Positions 33,154-42,653 of a DNA stretch of 64,000 nt are shown here, piece by piece (position 1 is the first letter of the stretch; every line of letters begins with the position of its first letter). The DNA comes from DATKUK01 sp035530655 (GTDB taxonomy: Bacteria > Planctomycetota > Phycisphaerae > UBA1845 > DATKUK01). The notes under the pieces are model-generated. The model was not told the origin of the DNA. It saw only the letters and a list, made by a program, of their open reading frames with translations, and ran no database searches. The stretch lies in assembly GCA_035530655.1 (NCBI GenBank), contig DATKUK010000107.1, forward strand, positions 1 through 64,000. The letters run 5' to 3'. Position numbers and translations under genes: made by a program.

Positions 33154-34293
33154 TCAGGGCTTGCCGCCATGGGGCGACCCATCAACGTGAGCGGCGAGTT
33201 GCTCGACGGGCCGATGGGGGCAGATCTCAACCTGCACGTGGACGCGGCGGCGGTCGCGAAGGGTCTCCAAGTCCACGACCATTCCCGGCGCGGTCTGGCA
33301 GACCAGACGCGAGAGATGCTCACCACTTTCGACGGGAGTCCCATGGTAGGTAAGGATGGTGTCGCCGCTGCGCAGTCCGGCGTGTTCGGCTGGGCTGTCG
33401 GGCTCGACGCGCCAGATACGGACGCCCTGGTCGGGCGGAAGCTGCAACATCTTGGCGTCTCGCGGCGGCAGCGCCGCGGCCCACACGCCCAGGTACCCGT
33501 CCTCGATTGACTCGCCCGCCAGCAGCCGGGACACGACGACCTTAACCGGGCGACTCATGGGGATGGCAAACCCGACGCCCTCACTCAAGCCGGTGCGAGA
33601 GAAGATGGCTGTGTTGATGCCGACCACCCGTCCGTACATATCCACCAGAGGCCCGCCGGAGTGTCCGAGGTTCATGTCGGCCGTGGTCTGGATCATGTTG
33701 TCGTAGGAGCGTCCGTGCAAGCGGCCGAGCTCCGGCAGCGAGCGCCCCAGCGCACTCACCACGCCAACGCTGACGGTCGCCTGGCCGTCCATGCTCAGGC
33801 CGTACGGATTGCCCAAGGCCATGGTCCATTGGCCGCGGCGGACCCAGTCGGCATCGCCGAGCGTTGCCGGAGGCAGATTGTCGGCGTCGATCGCGACCAC
33901 AGCCAGATCGCCCCTTCGGTACGTAGCACGCACGCGGGCGGGATGATGCTGTCCGTCCGGCAGCACGACGGTGATTTCTCGCGCGCCGTCAATCACGTGC
34001 TCGTTGGTGAGGATCAGACCGTCGGAGCGGATAATGACTCCGCTGCCGGCACCCCAACTTGCTCCGGCCGCAGCGTGATTCGTGCCGGTATGATCGGTCA
34101 GGGCCCCCTCGGAGCGGCTGTCCCGCAGGCAGCGAATGGCCACCACCGAAGCGGCGACACGCTCGGCCACACTCTCGAAGGTTTGCTCGAGTTGCTGGAG
34201 TTGTAGGAGGCGAGCCGCCAACTCGTCGGCCGGCGTTGGGTCGGCCTGGCAGACCGATAAACTCACCCAGGTTGAAAGTAGCAGTCCGAGCAT
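33154..34293 (-). CDS. HtrA/DegP-like secreted serine protease with PDZ domain
   Basis: A 379-residue S1C-family protease. It has an N-terminal signal sequence (about 1-16), then the trypsin-like domain with H99 (LTNEHVID), D129 (RRGDLAVVAID) and S212. The serine motif is NLGHSGGPLVD instead of the usual GNSGGP, so the residue before Ser is His rather than Asn, an unusual variation. One PDZ domain follows (about 260-350, with YLGVWAA and VEPDSPAEHAGLRSGDTI). It would degrade or fold misfolded envelope proteins. It lies 88 bp downstream of recA on the same strand. Confidence 0.9.
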   Translation of the reverse strand: MLGLLLSTWVSLSVCQADPTPADELAARLLQLQQLEQTFESVAERVAASVVAIRCLRDSRSEGALTDHTGTNHAAAGASWGAGSGVIIRSDGLILTNEHVIDGAREITVVLPDGQHHPARVRATYRRGDLAVVAIDADNLPPATLGDADWVRRGQWTMALGNPYGLSMDGQATVSVGVVSALGRSLPELGRLHGRSYDNMIQTTADMNLGHSGGPLVDMYGRVVGINTAIFSRTGLSEGVGFAIPMSRPVKVVVSRLLAGESIEDGYLGVWAAALPPRDAKMLQLPPDQGVRIWRVEPDSPAEHAGLRSGDTILTYHGTPVESGEHLSRLVCQTAPGMVVDLETLRDRRRVHVQVEICPHRPVEQLAAHVDGSPHGGKP

Positions 34294-34381
34294 AACCGAC
34301 GCAGATACGGCGTGCGCAATACTGGCAGCCCCGTTTTGAGGCCGGGCCGCCGCTATCGTCGGCAGATCGAACCACTAACTG

Positions 34382-35497
34382 TTACTTGCCTGATTTAGGG
34401 TTGCGGGGCGCCGTTTTTTCGGGCGCGGCTTTGCCCGAGTTGCTTGCTGCGATGATGCCCTTCTTGGTGAGCACTCCCTTTTTGATCTCTTCGAACACAT
34501 CTTGGTTGTCGCAGAGGAAGCGGCGTGCGTTCTCGCGGCCCTGGCCGATGCGGGCCTTGCCGAACGTGTACCAGGCGCCGGTGCGATCGACGACCTCCTC
34601 GGCAACGGCCAGATCGAGCAGGTCGCCCTCTCGGCTGATGCCGCGGTCGAACAGGATGTCGAACTCGGTCTGGCGGAACGGCGGGGCCACCTTGTTCTTG
34701 ACCACCTTTGCCCGGGTGCGGCTGCCGATAACTTCGCCGTTTTCCTTGACGGAGGTGACTCGACGCACCTCGACGCGGACCAGGCTGTAAAACTTCAGCG
34801 CCCGTCCGCCGGGCGTCGTCTCGGGGTTGCCGAACATCACGCCGATCTTCTCGCGGATCTGGTTGATGAAGATCACACAGCAGCGCGAGCGGTGGATGGA
34901 TGCAGTGAGTTTGCGCAAGGCCTGACTCATCAGGCGGGCTTGTAGGCCGACGTGCGTGTCGCCCATCTCGCCCTCGATCTCGGCCCGGGTCACCAGGGCG
35001 GCTACCGAGTCGATCACGATCACATCGACGGCGTTGGACTTGACCAGCATTTCACAGATGTTCAGGGCCTCTTCGCCGCTGCCGGGCTGGTTGACCATGA
35101 GGCTCTCCAGGTCGACGCCCAGCCGCTTGGCCCACACGGGGTCGAAGGCATGCTCGACGTCGATGAAGGCGGCCACGCCCTCGCTCTTCTGGGCCTCGGC
35201 GATCACGTGTAGGGCGAGGGTCGTCTTGCCCGACGACTCGGGCCCGAACACCTCGATCACGCCGCCGCAGGGCATGCCCCGCCCGCCCAGCGCCAGATCG
35301 AGCGACAGGGCCCCGGTGCTGATGCCCATGACGCTGGCAGACTGCGATTCGTCCAGTTGCATGATGCTGCCTTTGCCGTAGGCCTTCTCGATCTGCTGGA
35401 CGGCGCGGGAGAGAGCGGCGTCGCGCTTGGTGTCTCGCGGATCGGGCTTGGCGGGCGTCTCGACTTCGGCGGGCTTGCTATCCTTGGCGGCCGACAT
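34382..35497 (-). CDS. recA: Recombinase RecA
   Basis: A 371-residue RecA for homologous strand exchange and SOS co-protease function. The P-loop is EVFGPESSGKTTLALHVIAE (about residues 82-101). Other landmarks are FIDVEHAFDPVWAKRLGVD (the usual A in EHALD is F here, a small deviation), the L1 region EIEGEMGDTHVGLQARLMSQ, the L2 region FINQIREKIGVMFGNPETTP, and GGRALKFYS. The Ala/Lys/Pro-rich termini are disordered. AAGGAG sits just before ATG 35497. No SOS box was recognised upstream; a TATACT (35574-35579, minus strand) could be its -10. Confidence 0.97.
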   Translation of the reverse strand: MSAAKDSKPAEVETPAKPDPRDTKRDAALSRAVQQIEKAYGKGSIMQLDESQSASVMGISTGALSLDLALGGRGMPCGGVIEVFGPESSGKTTLALHVIAEAQKSEGVAAFIDVEHAFDPVWAKRLGVDLESLMVNQPGSGEEALNICEMLVKSNAVDVIVIDSVAALVTRAEIEGEMGDTHVGLQARLMSQALRKLTASIHRSRCCVIFINQIREKIGVMFGNPETTPGGRALKFYSLVRVEVRRVTSVKENGEVIGSRTRAKVVKNKVAPPFRQTEFDILFDRGISREGDLLDLAVAEEVVDRTGAWYTFGKARIGQGRENARRFLCDNQDVFEEIKKGVLTKKGIIAASNSGKAAPEKTAPRNPKSGK

Positions 35498-35631
35498 GTT
35501 TACGCTCCTTCTGAACCGGCTTCTATTGGACCTCTATGCCTCGGGATTGGGCCGGGCGCGCTCAGTATAACCGGCCGGACGAAGCTGGCAAGCTTTTTCC
35601 CTGACAAAAACCTAACATCGGATCGCTGACG

Positions 35632-36198
35632 CTACGGCTCGCCGGCCAGGCGGGCCCGGTGCAGGGGCACGTAGATCGCCCCCTCGCGCCGGAGTTGGCT
35701 TTCGAACAGCACAAGCTCGCCAACCCGCTGGCGGCCGCCGCCGAAGTCGGCCAGGCCCTCGATGGCCGGCCGCAGGTCGCGCCCGGATGATGCCTGCTTG
35801 ACCCGCCCCAGCGTCAGATGGGGGTGGAACGCACGGGCCTCGGGTGCGAAGCCCAGTCGGCCCATCGCCTCCTCGCAGGCCTGCTGGCAGGCAGCCAGCC
35901 GCCCGGTCGGTTCGGTCAGCCCGGCCCAGACGACCCTCGCCGGCCCGCGGGGCGGGAAGCAGCCGGCACCGGCCATGCTGATCTGGAACCCGCTGCTGGC
36001 CGCAGCCGCCTCGCCGACGGCGGCGCAGACGGCGGCGATCTGCTGGTCGGGCACCTCGCCAAGAAACTTGATCGTCAGGTGGATCGACTCGGGCCGCACC
36101 CACCTCACCGCCCGGTCGAACTGCCGCAGGCGGTTTTGCAGCGCGGCCAGGCCCCGCTGGATCGACTCGTCAAGCTCGACGGCTACGAAGGTTCGCAT
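35632..36198 (-). CDS. thpR: RNA 2',3'-cyclic phosphodiesterase (2H family)
   Basis: A 188-residue LigT/ThpR protein. The two HxT catalytic motifs of the 2H superfamily are H40-L-T42 in IHLTIKFLGEVP and H127-L-T129 in HPHLTLGR, at the standard spacing. The N-terminus MRTFVAVELDE is canonical. It opens 2',3'-cyclic phosphates on RNA ends. It precedes recA on the same strand with a 134-bp gap, where a recA promoter may lie. Confidence 0.92.
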   Translation of the reverse strand: MRTFVAVELDESIQRGLAALQNRLRQFDRAVRWVRPESIHLTIKFLGEVPDQQIAAVCAAVGEAAAASSGFQISMAGAGCFPPRGPARVVWAGLTEPTGRLAACQQACEEAMGRLGFAPEARAFHPHLTLGRVKQASSGRDLRPAIEGLADFGGGRQRVGELVLFESQLRREGAIYVPLHRARLAGEP

Positions 36199-36448
36199 GG
36201 CACCTCAACACGTCTGACACACTGCGGCGGTCGGGAGTTAGTCCTACCTTGTTTCCTAAAGCCTAACAGGTGACGCAGGTGGGTCAACGACCCACACCAC
36301 GGCTCTTCTTCACACCTGAGCGCGAACTCGATCCGTTTATCGGCGTCTATTATTGCAGATGCAGAGGGCGAGGGCTACTCTGACGGACCCGCGCCGTCGC
36401 CGGCGGCGTGGGGGCGCTGGGGCAAACGATTGTATCCAGGGGACGACG

Positions 36449-37960
36449 ATGAACAGAGTGCACACGAATGTCGCAGCCGGTCTTGTGATGTTCGCCATCT
36501 GGTCGACTGCGCGGGCCGCTGACAGGCATGAGATTCATGTAGACGCCAGCCGTGGCAATGACACAGCAATGGGTACGTCAACGGCACCTGTGAAGACACT
36601 TTTCGCCGCCGTCGAACGGCTGCCCAAGACGATCGAACAGGACGTGACCATTAATGTGGCCGTGGGTCGCTACGAGCACACCGGCGGCGGCGGGCGGGAC
36701 GCTCAACGGCTGGAACTGAATCTTCCCATGCGCGAGGGAGCGAGAGTCAGGATCGTCGGTAGGGCCGACGACTCCAATGGCAGGGCTGCACCGGGTGACG
36801 TGGTGCTGGACTGGGAATCCGACGCTGCGGGTTATCTCGTCGTCGTGACGCAAGGACACTGGACACTGGAGAACGTGCAACTCGGCACGCGGAAAAACGG
36901 TCAGCGACACGGAATCAGCGTGGCCGGGCCGGGCTTGCTGGAGCTTCGGGACGTCCGCATCCATACGGGCAGCCAGAGCGGCCCGGGACTGCGCGCCCAC
37001 CACGGCGGGCGCGTGCGCCTGTACGGGGCGATCGAGCTCAACGAAGACCTGCATGAGTCGAGTGGGCAAGGCGAGTCTTTCTGCCGCGTCGAGGCGGATT
37101 ACTTCGGCACGATCCGATTCCGGGAGGGGAAGGGCGCTTCATTGTCGGTGGGCAACGGCAATCTTAGTGCGCGCTATTACGGGATCATCGAGCTTGGCTG
37201 CGAGCAGGCCCGGATCACGTCCTGGAACTTCCAGTCCAATCCGATCGCGGTCAATAACTCCGGACGGGTGGATTTGCACAACACGACGACTCGCCTGTGC
37301 GCCCGCAACCCCCGCAATACGCCGATCGGCCTGGAACACGACGGCCACGTACTGGCCGAGGGTGCCCGTATCATCATCGACGGGTGTGACAATTCGGACG
37401 CCATCGTCCTTCAGAAGGCCAGCAGCTTTTTCTGCAACGATGTGGAGATCCGAGGCAGCGTGCGGACCGCGTTGATGGCTTACAGCGGTTCGGTTCTGCT
37501 GGCTGGTATCGTCGGGGATCTCGGCTGTGTGCGGGCCACCACGGGTTCGACGATCATCATTGAAAAGTGCACGGGGCGACTGATCGGACCCATCGAGCAG
37601 GACAAAGGCGGACAGGTCATGCTGCCGAGCGGGCAGACAGCCGACGACACCGGTGCTGCGGAGACGGAAAGCGACAGCTTCGGTCCCCTGCATCGGGCAG
37701 CCCGCGGCGGCCATCTGGCAACGGTAAAGCAGTTGATCAGCCAGGGCGCCGACGTTCACGCCAAGGGTCCCAACGGCTGGACGCCGCTGCACATGGCGGC
37801 GATCGGCGGACACCGCACGCTGTCGGAGTTCCTACTGAGCAACGGGGCCGACATGGCGGCTCGCGATGCGCGGGGCCGGACAGCCGAGCAACTCGCCGCA
37901 GAGCACGGACACAATGGTCTGGGCGCTTACCTGCGCGAGCAGGCATCCAAGACAAAGTGA
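36449..37960 (+). CDS. Secreted beta-helix protein with C-terminal ankyrin repeats
   Basis: A 503-residue protein. ATG 36449 follows GGGGACGACG and gives a signal peptide (VAAGLVMFAIWSTARA, about 8-23). The body (about 27-395) is a right-handed parallel beta-helix of pectate-lyase-like type: it starts EIHVDASRGNDTAMGTSTAP and repeats strand-turn units rich in Gly and Asn, without a recognisable catalytic triad. The last 100 residues contain three ankyrin repeats (PLHRAARGGHLATVKQLISQ, TPLHMAAIGGHRTLSEFLLS, and TAEQLAAEHGHNGLGAYL). The join of an extracellular beta-helix to ankyrin repeats is uncommon. Function unknown. Confidence 0.8.
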   Translation: MNRVHTNVAAGLVMFAIWSTARAADRHEIHVDASRGNDTAMGTSTAPVKTLFAAVERLPKTIEQDVTINVAVGRYEHTGGGGRDAQRLELNLPMREGARVRIVGRADDSNGRAAPGDVVLDWESDAAGYLVVVTQGHWTLENVQLGTRKNGQRHGISVAGPGLLELRDVRIHTGSQSGPGLRAHHGGRVRLYGAIELNEDLHESSGQGESFCRVEADYFGTIRFREGKGASLSVGNGNLSARYYGIIELGCEQARITSWNFQSNPIAVNNSGRVDLHNTTTRLCARNPRNTPIGLEHDGHVLAEGARIIIDGCDNSDAIVLQKASSFFCNDVEIRGSVRTALMAYSGSVLLAGIVGDLGCVRATTGSTIIIEKCTGRLIGPIEQDKGGQVMLPSGQTADDTGAAETESDSFGPLHRAARGGHLATVKQLISQGADVHAKGPNGWTPLHMAAIGGHRTLSEFLLSNGADMAARDARGRTAEQLAAEHGHNGLGAYLREQASKTK

Positions 37961-37980
37961 GGGTACAGCATGGGTGCGTC

Positions 37981-38361
37981 CTACCGGCCCCCTTCCGCTC
38001 GGAGCGCGGCCAGCTCTCGCAGCGCCACACTCACCGTGCCGGCGGCGAGCATGGCAAAGACAATCAGCATCGGCCCGAGCGGATAGATCGCCGCGGCAGC
38101 CACGATACAACCGACCAGCGGCCATCGGTAAACACGAACGAATCCCGATCGCTCGGCACCGGTCAGACGTTGCGCGATCACCACACCCACCGCAAAGCCG
38201 GCCGCCGTGACGACAGGCGCCAGCGGCCACAGCAGTGCGTTCAGGACGGGACGGTCCAACTTGAGGGCGAGCAGAAAGACCGCCATCCAGGCGAAGTAGA
38301 ACGCTCCGCCACAGACAAGCGAGATGACTACGCTCACCGCGCTTCTTATAAGTCGGGCCAT
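37981..38361 (-). CDS. Small integral membrane protein of unknown function
   Basis: A 126-residue protein with four hydrophobic helices (about 8-33, 43-63, 80-95 and 97-115) and charged ends. TGAGG lies before ATG 38361; a longer frame to 38412 is possible. No family is recognised. It overlaps nothing and follows glnS on the same strand by about 70 bp. Confidence 0.65.
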   Translation of the reverse strand: MARLIRSAVSVVISLVCGGAFYFAWMAVFLLALKLDRPVLNALLWPLAPVVTAAGFAVGVVIAQRLTGAERSGFVRVYRWPLVGCIVAAAAIYPLGPMLIVFAMLAAGTVSVALRELAALRAEGGR

Positions 38362-38433
38362 GCGGTGCGCCTCAGGTTCGTCATCACCCCGGCGAGCAGG
38401 CTTCGCCTGCACGGGTGGCAGACCGCCGACGCA

Positions 38434-40131
38434 TCACTTCGGCTGAGCCTGCGCCTTTTCGATCCGCGCCCAGGAATCGCGCAGAGTGACCGTGCGATTG
38501 AAGACGGGCTTGTCGGCCGTCGAATCGGGGTCGACGCAGAAGTACCCCAGGCGCTCGAATTGATAGCGCCTGCCCGGCTCGGCGCCGGCCAGGCCAGGCT
38601 CGACCTTGCAGCCGGTGAGCACCTCCAGCGAGTCGGGGTTGAGGTTGGCGGCAAAGTCCTGCCCGTCGGGTGTGTCGTCGGGGTTTTCGTTGTTGAACAG
38701 CCGATCGTACAGGCGGACCTCGGCGTCGACCGCGTGGGCCGCGCTAACCCAGTGCAGTGTGGCTTTGACCTTTCGGCCGTCGGGCGAGTCGCCGCCGCGG
38801 GTGGCGGGGTCGTAGGTGCAGTGAAGCTCGACCACCTCGCCGCTGCCGTCCTTCACCACGTCGACGCACTTGACGAAGTACGCGTAGCGCAGCCGCACCT
38901 CGCGCCCGGGCGCCAGGCGATAGAACTTGGGCGGCGGGTCCTCGCGGAAATCGTCGCGCTCGATGTAGAGCACGCGCGAGAACGGCACCGGTCGCGTGCC
39001 GGCCGAGGCGTCCTCGGGGTTGTTGATCGCGTCCAGCTTCTCCGACTGTCCCTCGGGATAGTTGGTGATGACCAGCTTGAGCGGCCTCAGGACGGCCATC
39101 ACGCGCGGGGCTCGCCTGTTGAGATCCTCGCGGAGGCAGTGCTCGAGCAGGGCGACGTCGGCGATGCCCTGAAACTTGCTCACGCCTGTCCGCTCGCAAA
39201 ACGCGTTGATGGCCTCGGGCGTGTAGCCGCGACGTCGCAGGCCGCACAGCGTCGGCATCCGCGGGTCGTCGAAGTTGGCGACGCGCCCCTGCTGGATCAG
39301 TTGCAGCAGTCTGCGCTTCGAGGTGATGGTGTAACTGACGTTCATGCGGCCAAACTCGATCTGCTGCGGGTGGTAGACGCCCAACTCATCGAGGAACCAG
39401 TCGTAGAGCGGCCGATGGTTCTCGAATTCCAGCGAGCACAGGCTGTGGGTGACGCCTTCGATCGAGTCCTCCAGCCCGTGGGCCCAGTCGTAGGTCGGGT
39501 AGATGCACCATTCATCGCCCGTGCGATGGTGCGCCGCGTGCAGGATGCGGTACATGACCGGGTCGCGCATGTTCAGGTTGGGCGAGGCCATGTCGATCTT
39601 CGCTCGCAGCGTGCGCGTGCCGTCGGGAAACTCGCCCGCCCGCATCCGCTCGAACAAATCGAGATTCTCCTCGACGCTGCGGCTGCGATAGGGGCTGTCC
39701 TCGCCCGGATGCGTCAGCGTGCCGCGGTGCTCGCGGATCTGGTCGGCCGTCAGGTCGCAGACGTAGGCCTTGCCCTTTTTGATCAACTGGACGGCGTACT
39801 CGTACATCTGCTCGAAGCAGTCCGAGCCGTAGAAGAACCGATCTTCCCAGTCCCAGCCCAGCCAGCGGACGTCCTCTTTGATGGCCTCGACGTACTGGTC
39901 CTCTTCCCGGGTGGGGTTGGTGTCGTCCATCCGCAGGTTGCACTTGCCGCCGTAGCGGGCCGCGGTGGCAAAGTCGATCCAAATCGCTTTGGCGTGCCCG
40001 ATGTGCAGGTAGGCGTTGGGCTCGGGTGGGAAGCGCGTGTGTACCCGCCCGTCGAACCGGCCTGTGCGGTTGTCCTCTTCGATGGCTTCTTCGATGAAGT
40101 TAAGCGGTCGTTTGCGTTCGTCGTTGCCCAT
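38434..40131 (-). CDS. glnS: Glutaminyl-tRNA synthetase
   Basis: A 565-residue class I aminoacyl-tRNA synthetase that charges tRNA-Gln directly. Motifs seen are FPPEPNAYLHIGHAKA (HIGH box, about residues 34-49), RMDDTNPTREEDQYVE (about 66-82), PTYDWAHGLEDSIEGVTHSL and the KMSKS-equivalent TITSKRRLLQL (about 261-271). The C-terminal anticodon-binding beta-barrels (about 340-555) are complete. With gltX nearby, the organism need not rely on GatCAB amidation for tRNA-Gln. ATG 40131. Confidence 0.96.
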   Translation of the reverse strand: MGNDERKRPLNFIEEAIEEDNRTGRFDGRVHTRFPPEPNAYLHIGHAKAIWIDFATAARYGGKCNLRMDDTNPTREEDQYVEAIKEDVRWLGWDWEDRFFYGSDCFEQMYEYAVQLIKKGKAYVCDLTADQIREHRGTLTHPGEDSPYRSRSVEENLDLFERMRAGEFPDGTRTLRAKIDMASPNLNMRDPVMYRILHAAHHRTGDEWCIYPTYDWAHGLEDSIEGVTHSLCSLEFENHRPLYDWFLDELGVYHPQQIEFGRMNVSYTITSKRRLLQLIQQGRVANFDDPRMPTLCGLRRRGYTPEAINAFCERTGVSKFQGIADVALLEHCLREDLNRRAPRVMAVLRPLKLVITNYPEGQSEKLDAINNPEDASAGTRPVPFSRVLYIERDDFREDPPPKFYRLAPGREVRLRYAYFVKCVDVVKDGSGEVVELHCTYDPATRGGDSPDGRKVKATLHWVSAAHAVDAEVRLYDRLFNNENPDDTPDGQDFAANLNPDSLEVLTGCKVEPGLAGAEPGRRYQFERLGYFCVDPDSTADKPVFNRTVTLRDSWARIEKAQAQPK

Positions 40132-40190
40132 GTCAGATTAGCCCGCCCGGCGCGTCCAGCGGACACGCTCGGCAAAAAAAACGTCGTCGG

Positions 40191-41102
40191 TCACTCAAAC
40201 CGCATCATATCACAAAACTCGCGCAGGCGGCCGAGCACGCCGTCGCGGTCGAGGCCCAGCAGGCGGTTCACCGAGAAGTCCTGGATGCAGAACGAGGCGG
40301 TAATGGTCCCGTGGGCCAGCCCCGCCCGCAGCTCCTTGCGGCCCCAGGCGCCGGCCGAGGCCAGATAGCCCATCATGCCGCCGGCGAAGCTGTCGCCCGC
40401 GCCGGTCGGGTCGCGTACCTCGTCGGTGGGATAGGCCGGCAGCACGAACACCCCGTCGGCCGAGACCAGCGTGGTCCCGTGCTCGCCCTTCTTGATAACC
40501 ACGAACTGCGGGCCCAGCTCCAGGATCTTTCTGCCGGCGGCGATCAGGTTGTCGCGCTCGGTCAGCATGCGGGCCTCGCCGTCGTTGAGCACGATGCCGT
40601 GAACGCTCCGCAACAGCTCCAATAGCTGGTCGCGCTCGGTGTCGATCCACAGGTTCATCGTGTCGCACACGACCAACTCGGGCCCGCTCAATTGCCCCAG
40701 CAGCTCACGCTGAAGGGCGGGGTGCGTGTTGGCCAGAAAGACGAACCGGCTGTCGCGAAACGCCTCGGGGATGCTCGGCCCGGCCTCGTCGAGCACGTTC
40801 AGGTCGGTCTGGAGGGTGGCAGCCTCGTTCATGTCGCCCTGGTACTCGCCTCGCCAGCGAAAGGTCTTCGAGCCCTTGCGGGTCTCCAGGCCGGCCAGGT
40901 CGATGGGTCGCTTGGCCAGCGTGTCGACGTGGACCTTGGGGAAATCCTCGCCCACCACGCCGACCAGCCGGACCGGGTGGAAATTCGACGCGGCCAGCGA
41001 AAAGTACACAGCCGAGCCGCCCAGCACGTCGTCCACCTTCCCGTGCGGCGTCTTGACACTGTCGATGCCGATACTGCCGGTTACCAGAAGCGACATATCC
41101 AA
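40191..41102 (-). CDS. PfkB-family sugar or nucleoside kinase
   Basis: A 303-residue ribokinase-superfamily kinase. The N-terminal GSIGIDSVKTPHGKVDDVLG and GGSAVYFSLAASNF (about 28-42) form the substrate-binding side; the anion-hole and catalytic base motif is DPTGAGDSFAGGMMGYL (about 234-250). Family members phosphorylate ribose, adenosine, fructose and similar substrates; this one cannot be assigned. It sits between glnS and gltX on the minus strand and starts 55 bp after gltX ends. Confidence 0.88.
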   Translation of the reverse strand: MDMSLLVTGSIGIDSVKTPHGKVDDVLGGSAVYFSLAASNFHPVRLVGVVGEDFPKVHVDTLAKRPIDLAGLETRKGSKTFRWRGEYQGDMNEAATLQTDLNVLDEAGPSIPEAFRDSRFVFLANTHPALQRELLGQLSGPELVVCDTMNLWIDTERDQLLELLRSVHGIVLNDGEARMLTERDNLIAAGRKILELGPQFVVIKKGEHGTTLVSADGVFVLPAYPTDEVRDPTGAGDSFAGGMMGYLASAGAWGRKELRAGLAHGTITASFCIQDFSVNRLLGLDRDGVLGRLREFCDMMRFE

Positions 41103-41157
41103 CCCTCAGTCACGTCAGAGTATATTGAAGCGTTGGGGAAACGGCTGTCGTAACCCC

Positions 41158-42621
41158 TCAGTCATCACGCAGTTTGATCGCCGTCGTAACACGCTCGCAC
41201 GTCTTGTCCTTACCCAGAAGAAACAGCGTATCGTAAATCGCGGGGCTGACGGCCCGACCCGCAACGGCCACCCGCAACGGCTGGGCCACCTTGCCCAGGC
41301 CCACATTGTGTTGCTGACACACCCGGTCGAGCAACTGCTCGATGGTGTCCATGCGCCAGTCGGGCAGGTCCTTCAATTGCGGCAGCAGTTTGTTGAGCAT
41401 CTCGTAGCCCTCGCCGTCCTTGCGGGCGAGGACCTTCTTGACGGCCGCCGGATCGTACTTGATCGCCTCGTTGGGCTCAAAGATGCACTTCGACTTCGCG
41501 TCGATGTCGGCGAAGGTGCGAAAGCCCTTGTTGGCCCGCAGCAGTTGGCGGAGTTGGTCGTCGGTGGCCTGTTTCAGCGGTGTCTCGTTGAGGTCGATGT
41601 AGTCTTTCAGGCCCGCCAGCAGGCGGTCCTCGCCGGCGGCGGCGCAGGCGTCGGTGTTGAAGGCCAGCAGCTTGTCGCGGTCGAACTTGGCCGACGTGCG
41701 GCTGACGCGGCCAACGTCGAACAACTCGACCAGATCGTCGAGCGTGAGCTTTTCGCGGTCACCGCCGGGCGACCAGCCCAGCAGCGACAGGAAGTTGACC
41801 ATCACCTCGGGCAGGTAGCCGGCCTCGCGAAACTTGTACACCTCGACGTCGCCGTCGCGCTTGCTGAGCTTGCGGCCCTTCATGTCCATGATCAGCGGCA
41901 GGTGGGCGTAGGTGGGTGCGGGCAGGTCCAACGCCTCCTGCAAGGCCATGTGCCGCGGCGTCTGGGCGAGAAACTCCTGCCCGCGCAGGACGTGCGTGAC
42001 GCCCATGAGTGCATCGTCGACCACGACGGCCAGGTGATAGGTGGGCACGCCGTCGGCCTTGAGGATGATGAAATCGTCCAGCTCGGCGGCCGCCACCGTC
42101 ACGTCGCCCATGATCTGATCGCGGACGGTAAAGTCGCGCCCGGGCATCTTCAGGCGGACCACGACGGGTCGGCCCTCGGCGCGGGCGCGGTCGGCGTCGG
42201 CCTGCGTGGGCAGCGGGTCGGGCCGGGGATACTGGAACGTCTGCCTGGCCTGCTGGGCCTGCTCGCGCATGGCCGCCAGCTCGTCGGAGGTCTCGAAGGC
42301 GTAGTAGGCCACGCCCCCGTCGAGCAGGCGTTGCACGTGCCGGCTATAGATGTCCAGCCGGTCGGACTGGCGGTAGGGTCCGGCGTCGCCGTCGACCTCG
42401 AACCCTTCGTCCCAGTCGAGGCCCAGCCAGCGGAGATCTTCGGCGATCCTCTCAGCCGCACCGGGCAGGTTGCGGGCGGTGTCGGTATCCTCGATTCGCA
42501 GCAGGAACCTGCCGCCGTGGTGCCGCGCGACAAGCCAACTGAACAGGGCGGTGCGGGCATTGCCGACGTGCAGCAGCCCGGTGGGAGAGGGAGCGAAACG
42601 AGTTTTGATCGCTTTGGCCAT
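41158..42621 (-). CDS. gltX: Glutamyl-tRNA synthetase
   Basis: A 487-residue class I synthetase. FAPSPTGLLHVGNARTALF (HIGH-type box, HVGN, about residues 9-27), RIEDTDTAR (about 43-51), AVVVDDALMGVTHVLRGQ and the KMSKS-type KLSKRDGDVEVYKF (about 254-267) are present. The C-terminal helical anticodon-binding domain is complete. The HVGN/KLSKRDG signatures are those of bacterial GluRS, as opposed to GlnRS, which is encoded separately at 38434-40131. It follows pssA with about 30 bp between. Confidence 0.96.
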   Translation of the reverse strand: MAKAIKTRFAPSPTGLLHVGNARTALFSWLVARHHGGRFLLRIEDTDTARNLPGAAERIAEDLRWLGLDWDEGFEVDGDAGPYRQSDRLDIYSRHVQRLLDGGVAYYAFETSDELAAMREQAQQARQTFQYPRPDPLPTQADADRARAEGRPVVVRLKMPGRDFTVRDQIMGDVTVAAAELDDFIILKADGVPTYHLAVVVDDALMGVTHVLRGQEFLAQTPRHMALQEALDLPAPTYAHLPLIMDMKGRKLSKRDGDVEVYKFREAGYLPEVMVNFLSLLGWSPGGDREKLTLDDLVELFDVGRVSRTSAKFDRDKLLAFNTDACAAAGEDRLLAGLKDYIDLNETPLKQATDDQLRQLLRANKGFRTFADIDAKSKCIFEPNEAIKYDPAAVKKVLARKDGEGYEMLNKLLPQLKDLPDWRMDTIEQLLDRVCQQHNVGLGKVAQPLRVAVAGRAVSPAIYDTLFLLGKDKTCERVTTAIKLRDD

Positions 42622-42653
42622 GATTGGGCTCGAATGTACAGGGCGGGGGGTGG

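Noticed and set aside
37567..40368. Plus-strand open frame of 933 codons
   Set aside because: It is antisense to glnS and the small membrane gene and has no family resemblance; long antisense frames are expected in GC-rich DNA.
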